Origin: Eustoma russellianum
Lineage: Eukaryota > Streptophyta > Magnoliopsida > Gentianales > Gentianaceae
NCBI GenBank assembly: GCA_036186865.1
Contig: AP025069.1
Location: forward strand, 7,631,654 to 7,695,653
Reading direction: 5' to 3'
Length of the DNA stretch: 64,000 nt
Made by a program: the position numbers and the translations under genes. This document shows, one piece after another, positions 54,936 to 64,000 of the stretch. Under the pieces are notes generated by a model, which was given only the letters and a program-made list of their open reading frames with translations, was not told the origin of the DNA and did no database searches. The first letter of the stretch is position 1. The number at the start of each line of letters is the position of its first letter.

Positions 54936-55716
54936 ATCTCCCTCTTTTGATGATTTTCAAAATAACGTACATTCATGATTTAAATCTTATCACTCCCCCT
55001 TCAATCGTGCATAAATTCAACTTTTGAAATTCAAATTTCAAATCCGCTCCCCCTTGTTTTATGCAATTAATCTTTCTCTCTTCCCCTTAAATCATGCAAT
55101 CTCCCCCCCTTTATTTTGGAAAGACAATCAAAAGCGTATGTAAAGATGAAAAAATCATGCATTTCATATAACGTGCATTCGTAAGGGTTATTTATTCAAC
55201 CTTTTGAAAATGTCTCTTTTGGTACCCAAATTTGGGTGACCATTCTAGGTCTTCCAAAAGGTGAGAAAGGTGATGAGAATGCAACATAATATATGTTAGG
55301 GGCAAATGCGTTTTGCCTTTGTCCATGAATCCCATCATGCATATAGTATAGTTTCTGCTTTTGATATGCATTTTGGTTTGCATGCACGGGACGTGATCTA
55401 GATGCATTTTTGTGATATGAGTGTCGCGTATTGTGTGATCTAGATGGATAAAATTAATTTCGTGTATGCATCACTTGTTTCTTCTCATATCTATATGGTA
55501 CAAAATTGTATTTCTCATGATATGAAGAAGAAGTATGACGAGATGTGGGGAGAGGGGGTTTTTGCGTCATCTTACACGCCGTTTTTGGTTACGGAGTGTC
55601 TACTTTCTTAGACACTACAAACTTGGTTGGTTTAATAGATACTTCATTTGTTTCAATGTATCCTAAACCCGTTTTATCACTATCATGCTTTTGTGAAGAA
55701 ATAATGTGATCTAGCA
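54936..55716 (-). pseudogene. Copia-C gag C-terminus and 3' spacer
   Basis: On minus, 55716-55190 matches Copia-D 60260-60715: HDSDKTGLGYIETNEVS-like text, KPTKFVV, VDTP, a NFVPYRYEKK-like block, MHTRN and the closing VTQIWVPKETFSKG then stop. Then comes a spacer with four polypurine words (AAGGGGGAG-like at about 55046, 55083, 55105 and 54997 on plus as C-runs) and LTR-adjacent AAAGAGGGAGA. No catalytic domain is present, so this element could move only with proteins supplied by a relative. Confidence 0.72.
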
Positions 55717-58700
55717 TGTTTGTGTAGAGATAAGGGGGTTTGAGTGATTTCAAAATAAGTGACTTAAATGCATGATATATATAAACGTGTACATGTATGC
55801 ATGATATCTTGCCATTACTTGCCTTATTTAGCTTATATATTATGTTGCCGTACTAACGAGCCATGAAGCATTAAAACTTACATCATATGGCAAACATTTG
55901 TTGTGTTTACACTATTTTCAGGTGTCACCATTAATGAACTAAACTAGTTCATTAAGTGAAGTACTTAGTTTAATAAACTAAGTAGTTCATTAAAAGAAGT
56001 CATATTTGGAAAAGGCACAAAGGCAACAAAGATAAGGAAGGAAAGTTTTCTCCTCCTCCCCATCTTTAATACACACGGCTATATAAATATATTACACCTA
56101 TTTTCAGTTTTTTTTAAAAGGCACATACACATGTATTCCAACGTACTACCGACACGTTATATATTTTACGTACGTACGTTAACATCACATCACTATACTT
56201 AACTCATATTTATGAGTATATTCAGGTCTTATATCATATGATATAAGATATGGTGATGACAAATTAAATACGACGCGGTAAAAGGTTCTAAACCGAAATT
56301 TGTCGTATCGGGCGAATACCGAAACTTCGTCAACGTGTCACGTACTTGACATAAATAAATGGCCAGCCCCTATACATCAAAATGTGATGTAAATTTCGTG
56401 CACTTTACTAAATAATCAGCCAAAAATACTTTCCATGTTGGCACACACAAATTACTCGACATTAAGGCCAAAATGTGAAGATTCCAAGTTTAATTTTTGT
56501 CACATGTAAATGGTACCACTTTAGACCAGCCAAGTGCTGAGATTCAAAGTATATATTATATATATTATGTATAACATAATATATATAACATGTTCAAAAG
56601 TTGGAATTTAAATTAGAGAAAAATCGGGTAATCGATAAATATCAAAAATTCGGTTTTCTACGCACACAACACATGGAACGTTTTTGGTACATCATGTGAC
56701 ACATATCTAGACACTTTTGACATATGATATACATCTTAAAGTGTTCTAGAAAATTAAATTAATGGCTGATTGGAATATAACATGTGTGTATTATTAAATG
56801 TGCATTATTTTACAAAGTTAGCAAAAATAAATTTCAGCACATGCACACACACATTCCAACGTCTACACCAGCTGAGATGGAGCTTATTTGGTGCCTTGTT
56901 GGCATATTGATTGGTCAAGGATCAATCATACAATGTTGGTGAATTGAAGAGAGAAGCTACAAATGGTAAGAATTCAAAATATATCTCTCTTATATCACAT
57001 GCTGAAAATTTCAGCATGCTAAAATGTTGCTGGCCGAAATCTTGTCTTCAAAGTGAGATATTCCATCATCTTTTATTATGTGATTGATTGGAAGAAGAAA
57101 TGGAAATGATTTGAATATAAATTAAATTAATAAATGGTGATATTTTATATATCACACATGCTGAAAATTTTTCAGCATGTGTACAACTTGTGTGGCCGAA
57201 TTTGAGAGCTAAATGGTGTCCATGTTCATTTCTTATGTGATATCAATACTTACCATAACTTGGTGATTCAATTTCTAACGAAAAAATCAAGGTAAATTGG
57301 GTATTATTTTGAAAGAAAAGGAATGATGCACATGCTGAATTTTCAGCATGGCAAGACTACTAGTTGGCCGATTTTTTGCACTTGTTTGGGAAGGATTTTT
57401 TGTCTTGCAATTTATGTGAATATCTTATGATTTATGGAAGTTATCTTGTGATGATTTTTGGCACATGTTTAAGAGAAATTCTCAGATTTTTCCAAGTCAT
57501 CAATGATGACAACATTCATCCAATGAGAATGTGCCAAGTAAGCGAAGACTAAATGATCATCCAATAAGAAGATGCCAAGTAAGCAAGGCCTTGTCAAAAT
57601 GATGTCTTACACTCTCTCAAAGACTTAAAAGATAATTTTCAAGAGGGGGAGACACACCAATGGGGACAGCCTGCACCATTGTAAGGAAAGAAGAGAGCAA
57701 ACAAAACAACAACAAGCATTGCAATTCAAAGATATCAAAAAGCCTAGCTCTTCTTCTCCTACATCTTCTTTCTTTCTCTCTTCTTGTAAAGCCTATTGTT
57801 TTCATATCTTTCAATCTTGAATAGGCGTGAGATAAACCACCATTCATTATACATCTTTGTAAAAGATTGATCAAGGTGTGATCAATCTTCATTCTTGCGA
57901 GGTGGTGGTGTTCGTGTGAATTGTACTCGTCATACAAGGTTTGTAAAGGGTTGGAGTTCGGTGTAACTCTATCAACCCTGTGGTAAGGTGTGTTGTGTAT
58001 GTGTGATTAGTGTAAACCAATGAAGGTGTTCCTTGAAGACTGGAGTAGGTTATTTATAACCGAACGAGTATAAAAATCTTGGTGCCATTTACTTTCTGCA
58101 TTTACCTTTCAGTTACTGCACTGTTTACCCTTTTTGTTCGCATCCGTAAAAATAGCAAACGTTTTTCAAAAATTACAAAAATTTCCAGAAATATACTTAC
58201 ACGTTCTAGGGTTAATTTGGCACAAGTTTCAACCCTTTTGGATAGGTATAAGTCAATCAAACATCAACAGTTCTGAGACTAGTGCAGTCTGATTTTCAGA
58301 CTTGCAAAGGTTGAGACTTTGATTGTAGTTGACCTACTTCTCAAAAGAATTTTCCAAAACTGTTTCCACCCATTTAAATATAGTATATAAGGAGTTAGTG
58401 GTTAAATTTTCAGAGCATTTGGACGTTCACACAAATAGGAATTAATTTTTCAAAACCATCTACTGTTTCTGGCAGATTTGCACAATCTGAGTACCAACGG
58501 TTTTTGAAGGGGTTAAAGGTTGAATTTTAATTTAAAATTTTTAGGGGAGCCTCATAACATCTGAGGCTAAGTTTTCTCAAAATTTCATAATTTTTGGAGA
58601 CCTCTAACCTTGTTTTAAAAACGTTTTAAAACTGGTCCTGAAAACAGAATCTGTTTTCAGAACTTGAATTGTTCAAGTTTGATGAAATTTTAAAAACCAC

Positions 58701-58756
58701 AATATCCGCACCATCTATTCAACCCCCCCTTCTAGTGGTGCCTTGCAGATCCTACA
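55717..58756 (+). repeat. Copia-D 5' LTR (3,040 bp)
   Basis: It starts TGTTTGTGTAGAG and ends GCAGATCCTACA. It contains paired TTAATGAAC/GTTCATTAA and TACTTAGTTT/AAACTAAGTA palindromes (55925-55995), the triplicated CATGCTGAAA palindrome (56996-57352) and the caaccccccc..tagtggtgcc end block (58720-58742). It aligns in reverse orientation to the Copia-C LTR throughout. The short open frames inside are not genes. Confidence 0.88.
56996..57352. repeat. Triplicated palindrome in Copia-D LTR
   Basis: Palindromes at 56996-57019, 57155-57181 and 57328-57352, each with GCTGAA/TTCAGC arms and followed within about 20 bp by a GGCCGA word. Unit spacing is about 160-170 bp, i.e. three degenerate tandem units. 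Confidence 0.78.
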
Positions 58757-58758
58757 AG

Positions 58759-58770
58759 TGGTATCAGAGC
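58759..58770 (+). other. Copia-D primer-binding site
   Basis: TGGTATCAGAGC, two bases after the LTR end, is the standard initiator-Met tRNA complement used to prime minus-strand cDNA. Confidence 0.93.
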
Positions 58771-58846
58771 GCAGGAACACTCACTTCAAGGAATCCAACG
58801 ATTCAGTGAGATAGCAACCACAAATCTCAAAACCGAGCAAGAAGGT

Positions 58847-60721
58847 ATGTCGAGCCAAAAGCCTCCACTTTTTGACGGTGAGTCGTTTATTCAGTGGAAA
58901 CTTAGAATGAAGCTTTTTCTTATGGATATAGATATAGATCTTTGGTCAATCATTGAAGATGGTTCTTATGTCACATCTAAGGTATCCACCGTAGACGGAG
59001 TCACTTTAGAAGTTGTTAAAACTAGACAAGAATATACGAGTGATGATAAAAAGAAACTTAGTATGAATGCTAGAGCTATGCAATTGCTTTTAAACGGATT
59101 AAGTAGAAGTGAATCTAGTTATGTGTCAAACTGTTCGAGTGCACAAGAAATGTGGAGGATACTAGAAATGAAACACAAAGGCACGAGTCAAGTGAAAGAG
59201 TCAAAAATTAACATGCTTATGTCCACACTTGAGTCATTTAAATTATTGCCCAATGAGTCTATTGTAGATATGGATCTTCATTTGACTAACATCTACAACT
59301 CCCTTGAGTCTCTTGGTAAGGCTTTTACTCGCAGGAAAAGGTACAAAAAGTCCTACGAAGCCTGCCTTCTGAATGGGACCCTAAAGTGACCGCGATAGAA
59401 GAAAGCAAGGAAACTAAATCAATAAAGATGGAAGAACTAATCGGATCACTTAAAGTTTATGAAAATAAACTCATCATACAGAAATCAGATTCATCTAAAC
59501 AAGGTAAAGCCATTGCTTTTAAATCAAATGAATATGTCTCCCCTCCCTCCGATCACGTAGATGATAGTGATTCCGAATCGGATAATGATGACCTAATTCT
59601 ATTGGCTAAAGGATTGAGAAAATTTATGAGAAGGTCATTTAGAAACAAAAATAAGGGCACTACGACTAAGAGAAATAAGAACAAGTCAAACGATAAAGAC
59701 GTTAAATGTTATGAATGTGGCAAACTCGGACACTTATCATATGACTGCCCAAATAAAGAAAAGCAAAATACTAAATACCCTGACAAGGAGCGGAACAAAA
59801 ATAGACTCGTCTCAGAACCCAAACAAAGGAAGCGTGCTCTAAAGGCCTCCACCTGGAGTGATTCATCAGATTCTGAAACTGAGACCGAAGAGGAGACCGC
59901 ACAAGTGTGCTTCGCATCCAAAGCATCTAATGAGGTATCATCTGATTCTGACTCTGACTCTGAACCTTCTTATGATGATCTTTTTAGTCAGTATCTAGAA
60001 TTGCATAAATTCGCTAAGACTCTCGCTAAGGAAAAGAAACGATTAATTGAAGACAAGAAACTGTTAGAATCTTCTAACAAGAATCTTGTCGCTCAATTAA
60101 GCGATTCAAAGAAAGAGTCATCATGCGTCATTACTGCATTAAAGACTGAGATTTCATCATTAACCACTCAAAATAATGAAATAAAATCCGAGATTTCAAA
60201 TTTGAAATCAAGGAATACCGATTTAGAGAAAATGACAGTTTGATACAGGGTCCAACATGCTGCATCGCATCATATTATCACAAAAGCATGACAGCGACAA
60301 AACTGGAATGGGGTACGTTGATACTAACGAAGTATCAACCAAACCAACCAAGTTTGTTGTGTTTAAGAAAGTAGACACCCCTAAGCCGCAAGTGGCGTCT
60401 AAGATGACGCAGAAAGCGCCCCCTTCCTCACGCCCCACTTCTTCATATCATGTGAAATATAACTTTGTACCTTATAGATATGAAAAGAAGAGAATAATGC
60501 ATACACAAAATTCATATCATCCACGCACTACGCACACACACACAAGGACATATCAAAAACGTCCTTCATTAAGTATAAGGGAGTCCTTGGGCAAAGGCCC
60601 AAAGTGCATGCACCACATGTCTATTATATCGCACCTTCATCTGCATTCTTGCCATTTGATAGACCAAAAAGGATCACCCAAGTATGGGTACCGAAAGGTA
60701 CTTTTACCAAGAGGTGATTAA
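58847..60721 (+). pseudogene. gag: Copia-D gag, two frameshifts
   Basis: ATG 58847 opens MSSQKPPLFDGESFIQWKLR, the gag N-terminus that packages element RNA. A frameshift near 59340 turns VQKVLRSLP into another frame; the next frame (59386-60243) has KVTAIEES, an acidic stretch, a basic patch, zinc knuckle CYECGKLGHLSYDC (59707-59750), a Ser/Asp/Glu-rich linker and a coiled coil (about 59990-60240). A second shift near 60243 leads to 60257-60721 (SQKHDSDKTGMGYVDTNEVS, NFVPYRYEKKR). Repairable-looking lesions suggest a fairly recent copy, but Gag is not intact as read. Confidence 0.85.
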
Positions 60722-60799
60722 TTAACTCGAAAGGACCCAAAGTTAAAAGGGTACCTAAATCATCTTTGCACATTGCAGGGAACCTAGACATCGAAAGAA

Positions 60800-61327
60800 A
60801 CATCTATTAAGTGGTTCCTTGATAGTGGATGCTCGAGACACATGACGGGTGACCCAAGCCTATTCACTAAACTAAAGAAGGTCACAAAAGGCGGATCCGT
60901 GACCTTCGGAGACAACAACGAAGGCAAGATCATCGGAAAAGGTACGATTGGAAGTCCAAACACACTCCAAATCTCCAACGTATTTTTGGTAAGCAACTTA
61001 TCCTACAATCTTCTTAGTATTTCTCAATTTGTTGACAATGGTTTCAATGTGTGCTTTACTCACCCTTATTGCAATATAATAAATAAAAATGGAGAAACCG
61101 TTTTAAAAGGAAAACGAGAAGGTAATATTTTTATGCTTTCTATGGATGATGTAATAGACGCTAAAGTTAAGTGTTTTATGTCAAATGAACCCAATGTGAA
61201 CTTATGGCATAGACGTTTAGGACACGTTGGCATTTCCACACTAGAAAAACTTCAACGAAAGAACCTAGTACGAGGATTGCCTACGCTCGATTTAGACAAC
61301 TTTCAGTTGTGTCAAACAAACACGTGA
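60800..61327 (+). CDS. pol: Copia-D protease and GAG-pre-integrase
   Basis: The frame reads [17 protein letters not shown] (Asp-Ser-Gly active site, Asp codon 60821-60823), then [36 protein letters not shown], and the pre-integrase zinc region [17 protein letters not shown]. It ends at a stop (61325) after a small shift or deletion just before the integrase. The protease cleaves the polyprotein; the His/Cys region helps integrase bind DNA. Confidence 0.86.
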   Translation, partial: TSIKWFLDSGCSRHMTGDPSLFTKLKKVTKGGSVTFGDNNEGKIIGKGTIGSPNTLQISNVFLVSNLSYNLLSISQFVDNGFNVCFTHPYCNIINKNGETVLKGKREGNIFMLSMDDVIDAKVKCFMSNEPNVNLWHRRLGHVGISTLEKLQRKNLVRGLPTLDLDNFQLCQTNT

Positions 61328-61376
61328 GTCACTTAAGCCTAAAAACAAAATAAGCACGACTAGAATCTTAGAACTA

Positions 61377-63140
61377 TTGCATATTGATTTGTTTGGTCCT
61401 AGTCGCACTACAAGCCTTGGTGGGCGCCACTATGCATGCGTAATTGTTGATGACTTTTCTCGTTATACTTGGACTTTATTTCTTGCACATAAGGATGATA
61501 GCACCGTTAAGATTGCAAAATTGATTAAACAACTTGAAAATCAATACGGTGTAAATGTGAAAAAGATAAGAAGCGATAGAGGCGGTGAGTTTAAAAACAA
61601 AGAGATGATTTCGTTTTGCGAAGAAAAAGGAATTAAGCATGAGTTTTCACCACCTAGAACTCCACAATTAAATGGAGTAGTAGAAAGAAAGAATCGCACA
61701 TTACAAGAAATCGATAGAACTATGTTATGCGAAAACAAATTGCCTAGATTTCTGTGGGCGGAAGCCGTAAATTGTGCATGCTATATTGTAAATCGCCTAT
61801 CTATAAGAAAGAAAATAAACAAGACGCCTTATGAGATTTTGAATGATCGCATGCCTAAGATTGACTATTTTCGTGTGTTTGGATGCAAATGTTTTGTTCT
61901 AAATACAAAAGATAATTTGGATAAATTTGAATCCAAATCAATTGAGTGCATTTTTGTTCGATATTCTATAAATTCAAAGGCATATAGATGTTATGATCCT
62001 CTCACTAGACAAATTATAGAATCTATTCATGTTAAATTCAATGAATTTGGTGAGATTGATAAAGATAAGGAATATGAAGATGATTTTGAATTGAAACCCG
62101 TTTTGAATGAAGATAATGATTCTTTTGATATGCATGATGTGAATGACACATTAGAAATGCATGATCACTTAGAAATGCATGATAACTTAGAAAATAATCA
62201 ACCAAGATGGCATAGAGATCACCCACATGATCTCATCATAGGCGACCTCACTCACGGTGTGCGACCACATAGAAGAATTACTTCATATGAAATAAATGAA
62301 TTTCATGCTATGATTTCTGAAATTGAGCCCAAAAATGTGCATGATGCCTTGAGTGATTCTTCTTGGATTGATGCCATGCATGATGAACTTAATCAATTTG
62401 TTAGAAACGATGTATGGGATTTAGTGCCACGTCCACAAGATAAGACTATCATAGGCACAAAGTGGGTATTTAGGAATAAAATGAATGAAGAAGGAAAGGT
62501 TGTTAGAAATAAAGCGAGACTTGTAGCACAAGGATATAATCAAGAAGAAGGAATTGACTACGATGAAACATTCGCACCCGTAGCACGTCTAGAAGCTATA
62601 CGACTATTACTTGCTATTGCTTGCATGAAAGACTTTAAATTATATCAAATGGACGTAAAAAGTGCTTTTCTAAACGGATTCATACAAGAAGAAGTATACG
62701 TGAAGCAACCACCCGGTTTTGAAGATTTGAAACATCCTGATCACGTGTACAAACTAAAGAAGGCACTATATGGCTTAAAGCAAGCACCGAGAGCATGGTA
62801 TGATCGTTTTGCTACTTTCCTTTTAGAAAATGATTTTAAACGTGGTACTATAGATAGTATACTATTTTTGAAACAAGATAAATTAGATTTACTTATTATC
62901 CAAATCTACGTTGATGATATTATTTTCGGCTCTACCTCACATAGACTTGTTAAAGATTTCGAAAATTGCATGAAATCTGAATTTGAAATGTCTATGGTTG
63001 GTGAACTTAATTATTTTCTTGGCTTGCAGATTAAGCAAACGAGTAAAGGGATTCATATAAGCCAAGAAAAATATGTTAATGACATGATTAAAAAGTTTAA
63101 TTTTGAAAATTTGAAACCATCCCCCACCCCTATGAGTTAG
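61377..63140 (+). CDS. pol: Copia-D integrase and reverse transcriptase
   Basis: A 587-codon open frame, extending upstream in frame to about 61320. Integrase residues about 1-160: [15 protein letters not shown] (Asp), [14 protein letters not shown] (Asp), [17 protein letters not shown] (Glu), all intact. A linker of about 150 residues has repeated MHDxLEMHD units. RT from about residue 320: [98 protein letters not shown] and [14 protein letters not shown]. It ends at PTPMS-stop because of a frameshift at about 63135. Only upstream and downstream shifts look disabling. Confidence 0.92.
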   Translation: MHIDLFGPSRTTSLGGRHYACVIVDDFSRYTWTLFLAHKDDSTVKIAKLIKQLENQYGVNVKKIRSDRGGEFKNKEMISFCEEKGIKHEFSPPRTPQLNGVVERKNRTLQEIDRTMLCENKLPRFLWAEAVNCACYIVNRLSIRKKINKTPYEILNDRMPKIDYFRVFGCKCFVLNTKDNLDKFESKSIECIFVRYSINSKAYRCYDPLTRQIIESIHVKFNEFGEIDKDKEYEDDFELKPVLNEDNDSFDMHDVNDTLEMHDHLEMHDNLENNQPRWHRDHPHDLIIGDLTHGVRPHRRITSYEINEFHAMISEIEPKNVHDALSDSSWIDAMHDELNQFVRNDVWDLVPRPQDKTIIGTKWVFRNKMNEEGKVVRNKARLVAQGYNQEEGIDYDETFAPVARLEAIRLLLAIACMKDFKLYQMDVKSAFLNGFIQEEVYVKQPPGFEDLKHPDHVYKLKKALYGLKQAPRAWYDRFATFLLENDFKRGTIDSILFLKQDKLDLLIIQIYVDDIIFGSTSHRLVKDFENCMKSEFEMSMVGELNYFLGLQIKQTSKGIHISQEKYVNDMIKKFNFENLKPSPTPMS

Positions 63141-63844
63141 ACAAAGACGAACATGGTAAACACGTTGATAATGGATTATATCGATCTATGATAGGTTCTT
63201 TGCTATATTTAACTGCTAGTAGGCCTGACATCATGTTTAGTGTATGCATGTGTGCCCATTTTCAAAGTCAACCCAAGGTGTTACACTTCAATGCGGTAAA
63301 AAGAATATTCCGTTCTATTAAGCACACACCCACCTTAGGAATTTGGTATGATTAGGATTCTACATTTGACTTACATGCTTACACTGATGCAGATTATGGT
63401 GGCTGCAAAATAGATAGAAAAAGCACGAGCGGAACTTGCCAATTTATAGGAAATTCCCTCATTTTATGGTTTTCCAAAAAGCAAGCAAGTGTTGCTTTGT
63501 CCACTACTGAGGCTGAGTACATGGCTCTTAGCCTTTGTTGCACACAGTTGTTGTGGATAAAACAACAACTTTCGGACTTTGGAATTACCGTAAATAAAAT
63601 TCCTATATATTGTGATAGTATGAGTGCCATAAATTTGTCTAAGAATCCTGTGTTACATTCTAAGGCTAAGCACATAGAAGTACGCTATCACTTTCTTCGT
63701 GATCACGTAAACAATGGTGATATTGTCATAGATCACGTACGCACAGAAGCACAAGTAGCATATATCTTTACAAAAGCCTTAAATCAAGCCACGTATGAAT
63801 CTCTTCGTTCTAAATTAGGCATGATTCCCGTTGATATGATTTGA
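63141..63844 (+). pseudogene. pol: Copia-D RNase H
   Basis: After the shift: [14 protein letters not shown] text, SMIGSLLYLTASRPDIMF, then YTDADYGGCKIDRKSTSGTC (Asp), FSKKQASVALSTTEAEYMAL (Glu), YCDSMSAINLSKNPVLHSKA (Asp), KHIEVRYHFLRDHV and QVAYIFTKAL (usual VADIFTKAL, so Asp becomes Tyr at the last acidic position). A TAG near 63354 interrupts the first part. 63497-63844 is open to the terminal TGA. Confidence 0.85.
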
Positions 63845-64000
63845 TTTGACGTGATTTGATTTACTTTCTTTTTTGACAGGAATCTTTTGATTTACTTTCC
63901 AAAATAAAGGGGGAGAGAAAAGCATGATTTAAAGAAAAGCATGATTTAAGGGGGAGAGAACACTAATTGATATTAATTGCACAAATCAAGGGGGAGCCGG
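63845..64000 (+). other. Copia-D 3' spacer with repeated polypurine motifs
   Basis: Three AAGGGGGAG-type tracts (about 63904-63916, 63947-63957 and 63988-63997) alternate with AAAGCATGATTTAA units. The corresponding Copia-C spacer (54936-55150) has the same alternation. No env-like frame is visible before the window ends. Confidence 0.7.

Larger units (their letters stand above)
51255..55716 (-). mobile_element. Copia-C: SIRE-like copia lacking pol
   Basis: On minus: the end of a gag-like region (55190-55716), directly followed by the 3' spacer with polypurine motifs (54936-55150), then a 3' LTR (51255-54935, about 3.04 kb once L1-10 is removed). Protease, integrase, RT and RNase H are absent between 55190 and 55150, where Copia-D has about 3.1 kb. 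Its upstream part is cut at 55716 by Copia-D. Its LTR end (CCTACA at 51255-51260) abuts mid-gag of Copia-B, with ACAAG as candidate TSD. Confidence 0.78.
55717..64000 (+). mobile_element. Copia-D: SIRE/Maximus-like copia, runs off the window
   Basis: Plus-strand order: 5' LTR (55717-58756), PBS (58759-58770), gag, protease, integrase, RT, RNase H, then polypurine-rich spacer to the end of the window. It inserted into the gag region of Copia-C (left flank TAGCA at 55712-55716). The integrase/RT frame is fully open with catalytic residues intact, and only a few frameshifts occur elsewhere, so this is the youngest LTR element here. The 3' LTR is not in the window. Confidence 0.88.

Noticed and set aside
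63845..64000. Env-like ORF downstream of Copia-D pol, as in some SIRE-type elements
   Set aside because: No open frame of useful length appears before the window ends; it cannot be judged.

Overview
This window looks like a heterochromatic, repeat-packed stretch of a flowering-plant nuclear genome. I find no host gene, tRNA gene or rRNA gene. The organism call rests on the element types: L1-type LINEs with a DUF4283/CCHC ORF1 and a plant-style RNase H at the end of ORF2; a plant RTE-type LINE; Ty1/copia elements primed by initiator-Met tRNA, three of them SIRE/Maximus-like with LTRs of 2.6 to 3.0 kb; and a chromovirus-type Ty3/gypsy element. I cannot name the species.

Layout. 1-1003: AT-rich noncoding DNA, perhaps an old LTR remnant, then the left part of a duplicated segment. 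1017-3811: a 5'-truncated RTE LINE (minus) with a 13-bp target-site duplication (TSD). 4011-24401: seven L1 LINE copies, here called L1-1 to L1-7, in both orientations and separated by TA microsatellites; L1-3 (plus) and L1-5 (minus) are nearly full length. 24438-30560: the second copy of the duplicated segment, split by Copia-A (minus). 30881-33096: L1-8, which carries ORF1 only. 33101-33297: two tRNA-like (SINE-like) units in inverted orientation. 33320-37532: L1-9, with an internal deletion. 37533-40547: a probable solo gypsy LTR with long inverted termini and minisatellites.

40548-64000 is a nested stack. A gypsy chromovirus (minus) is interrupted in its integrase by Copia-B (minus). Copia-B is interrupted in gag by Copia-C (minus), which lacks pol. 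Copia-C carries an L1 3' fragment (L1-10) in its LTR and is interrupted in its internal region by Copia-D (plus). Copia-D is the best-preserved element and runs off the right edge.

Almost every coding region is broken by stops or frameshifts. The longest open one is the 587-codon integrase/RT frame of Copia-D. The most interesting signal is in L1 3' UTRs: recurring stem-loops whose sequence differs between copies while pairing is kept. They include tandem GTTGCCC-type hairpins followed by a GGGTA motif, and a CCAC-AAGG-GTGG stem-loop beside a TATAAATA-like box. Other notable structures are a palindrome repeated three times in the Copia-C and Copia-D LTRs, a 290-bp fold-back in a gypsy LTR, and the fold-back tRNA-like pair. 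All boundaries were read by eye; those marked approximate could be off by tens of bases.
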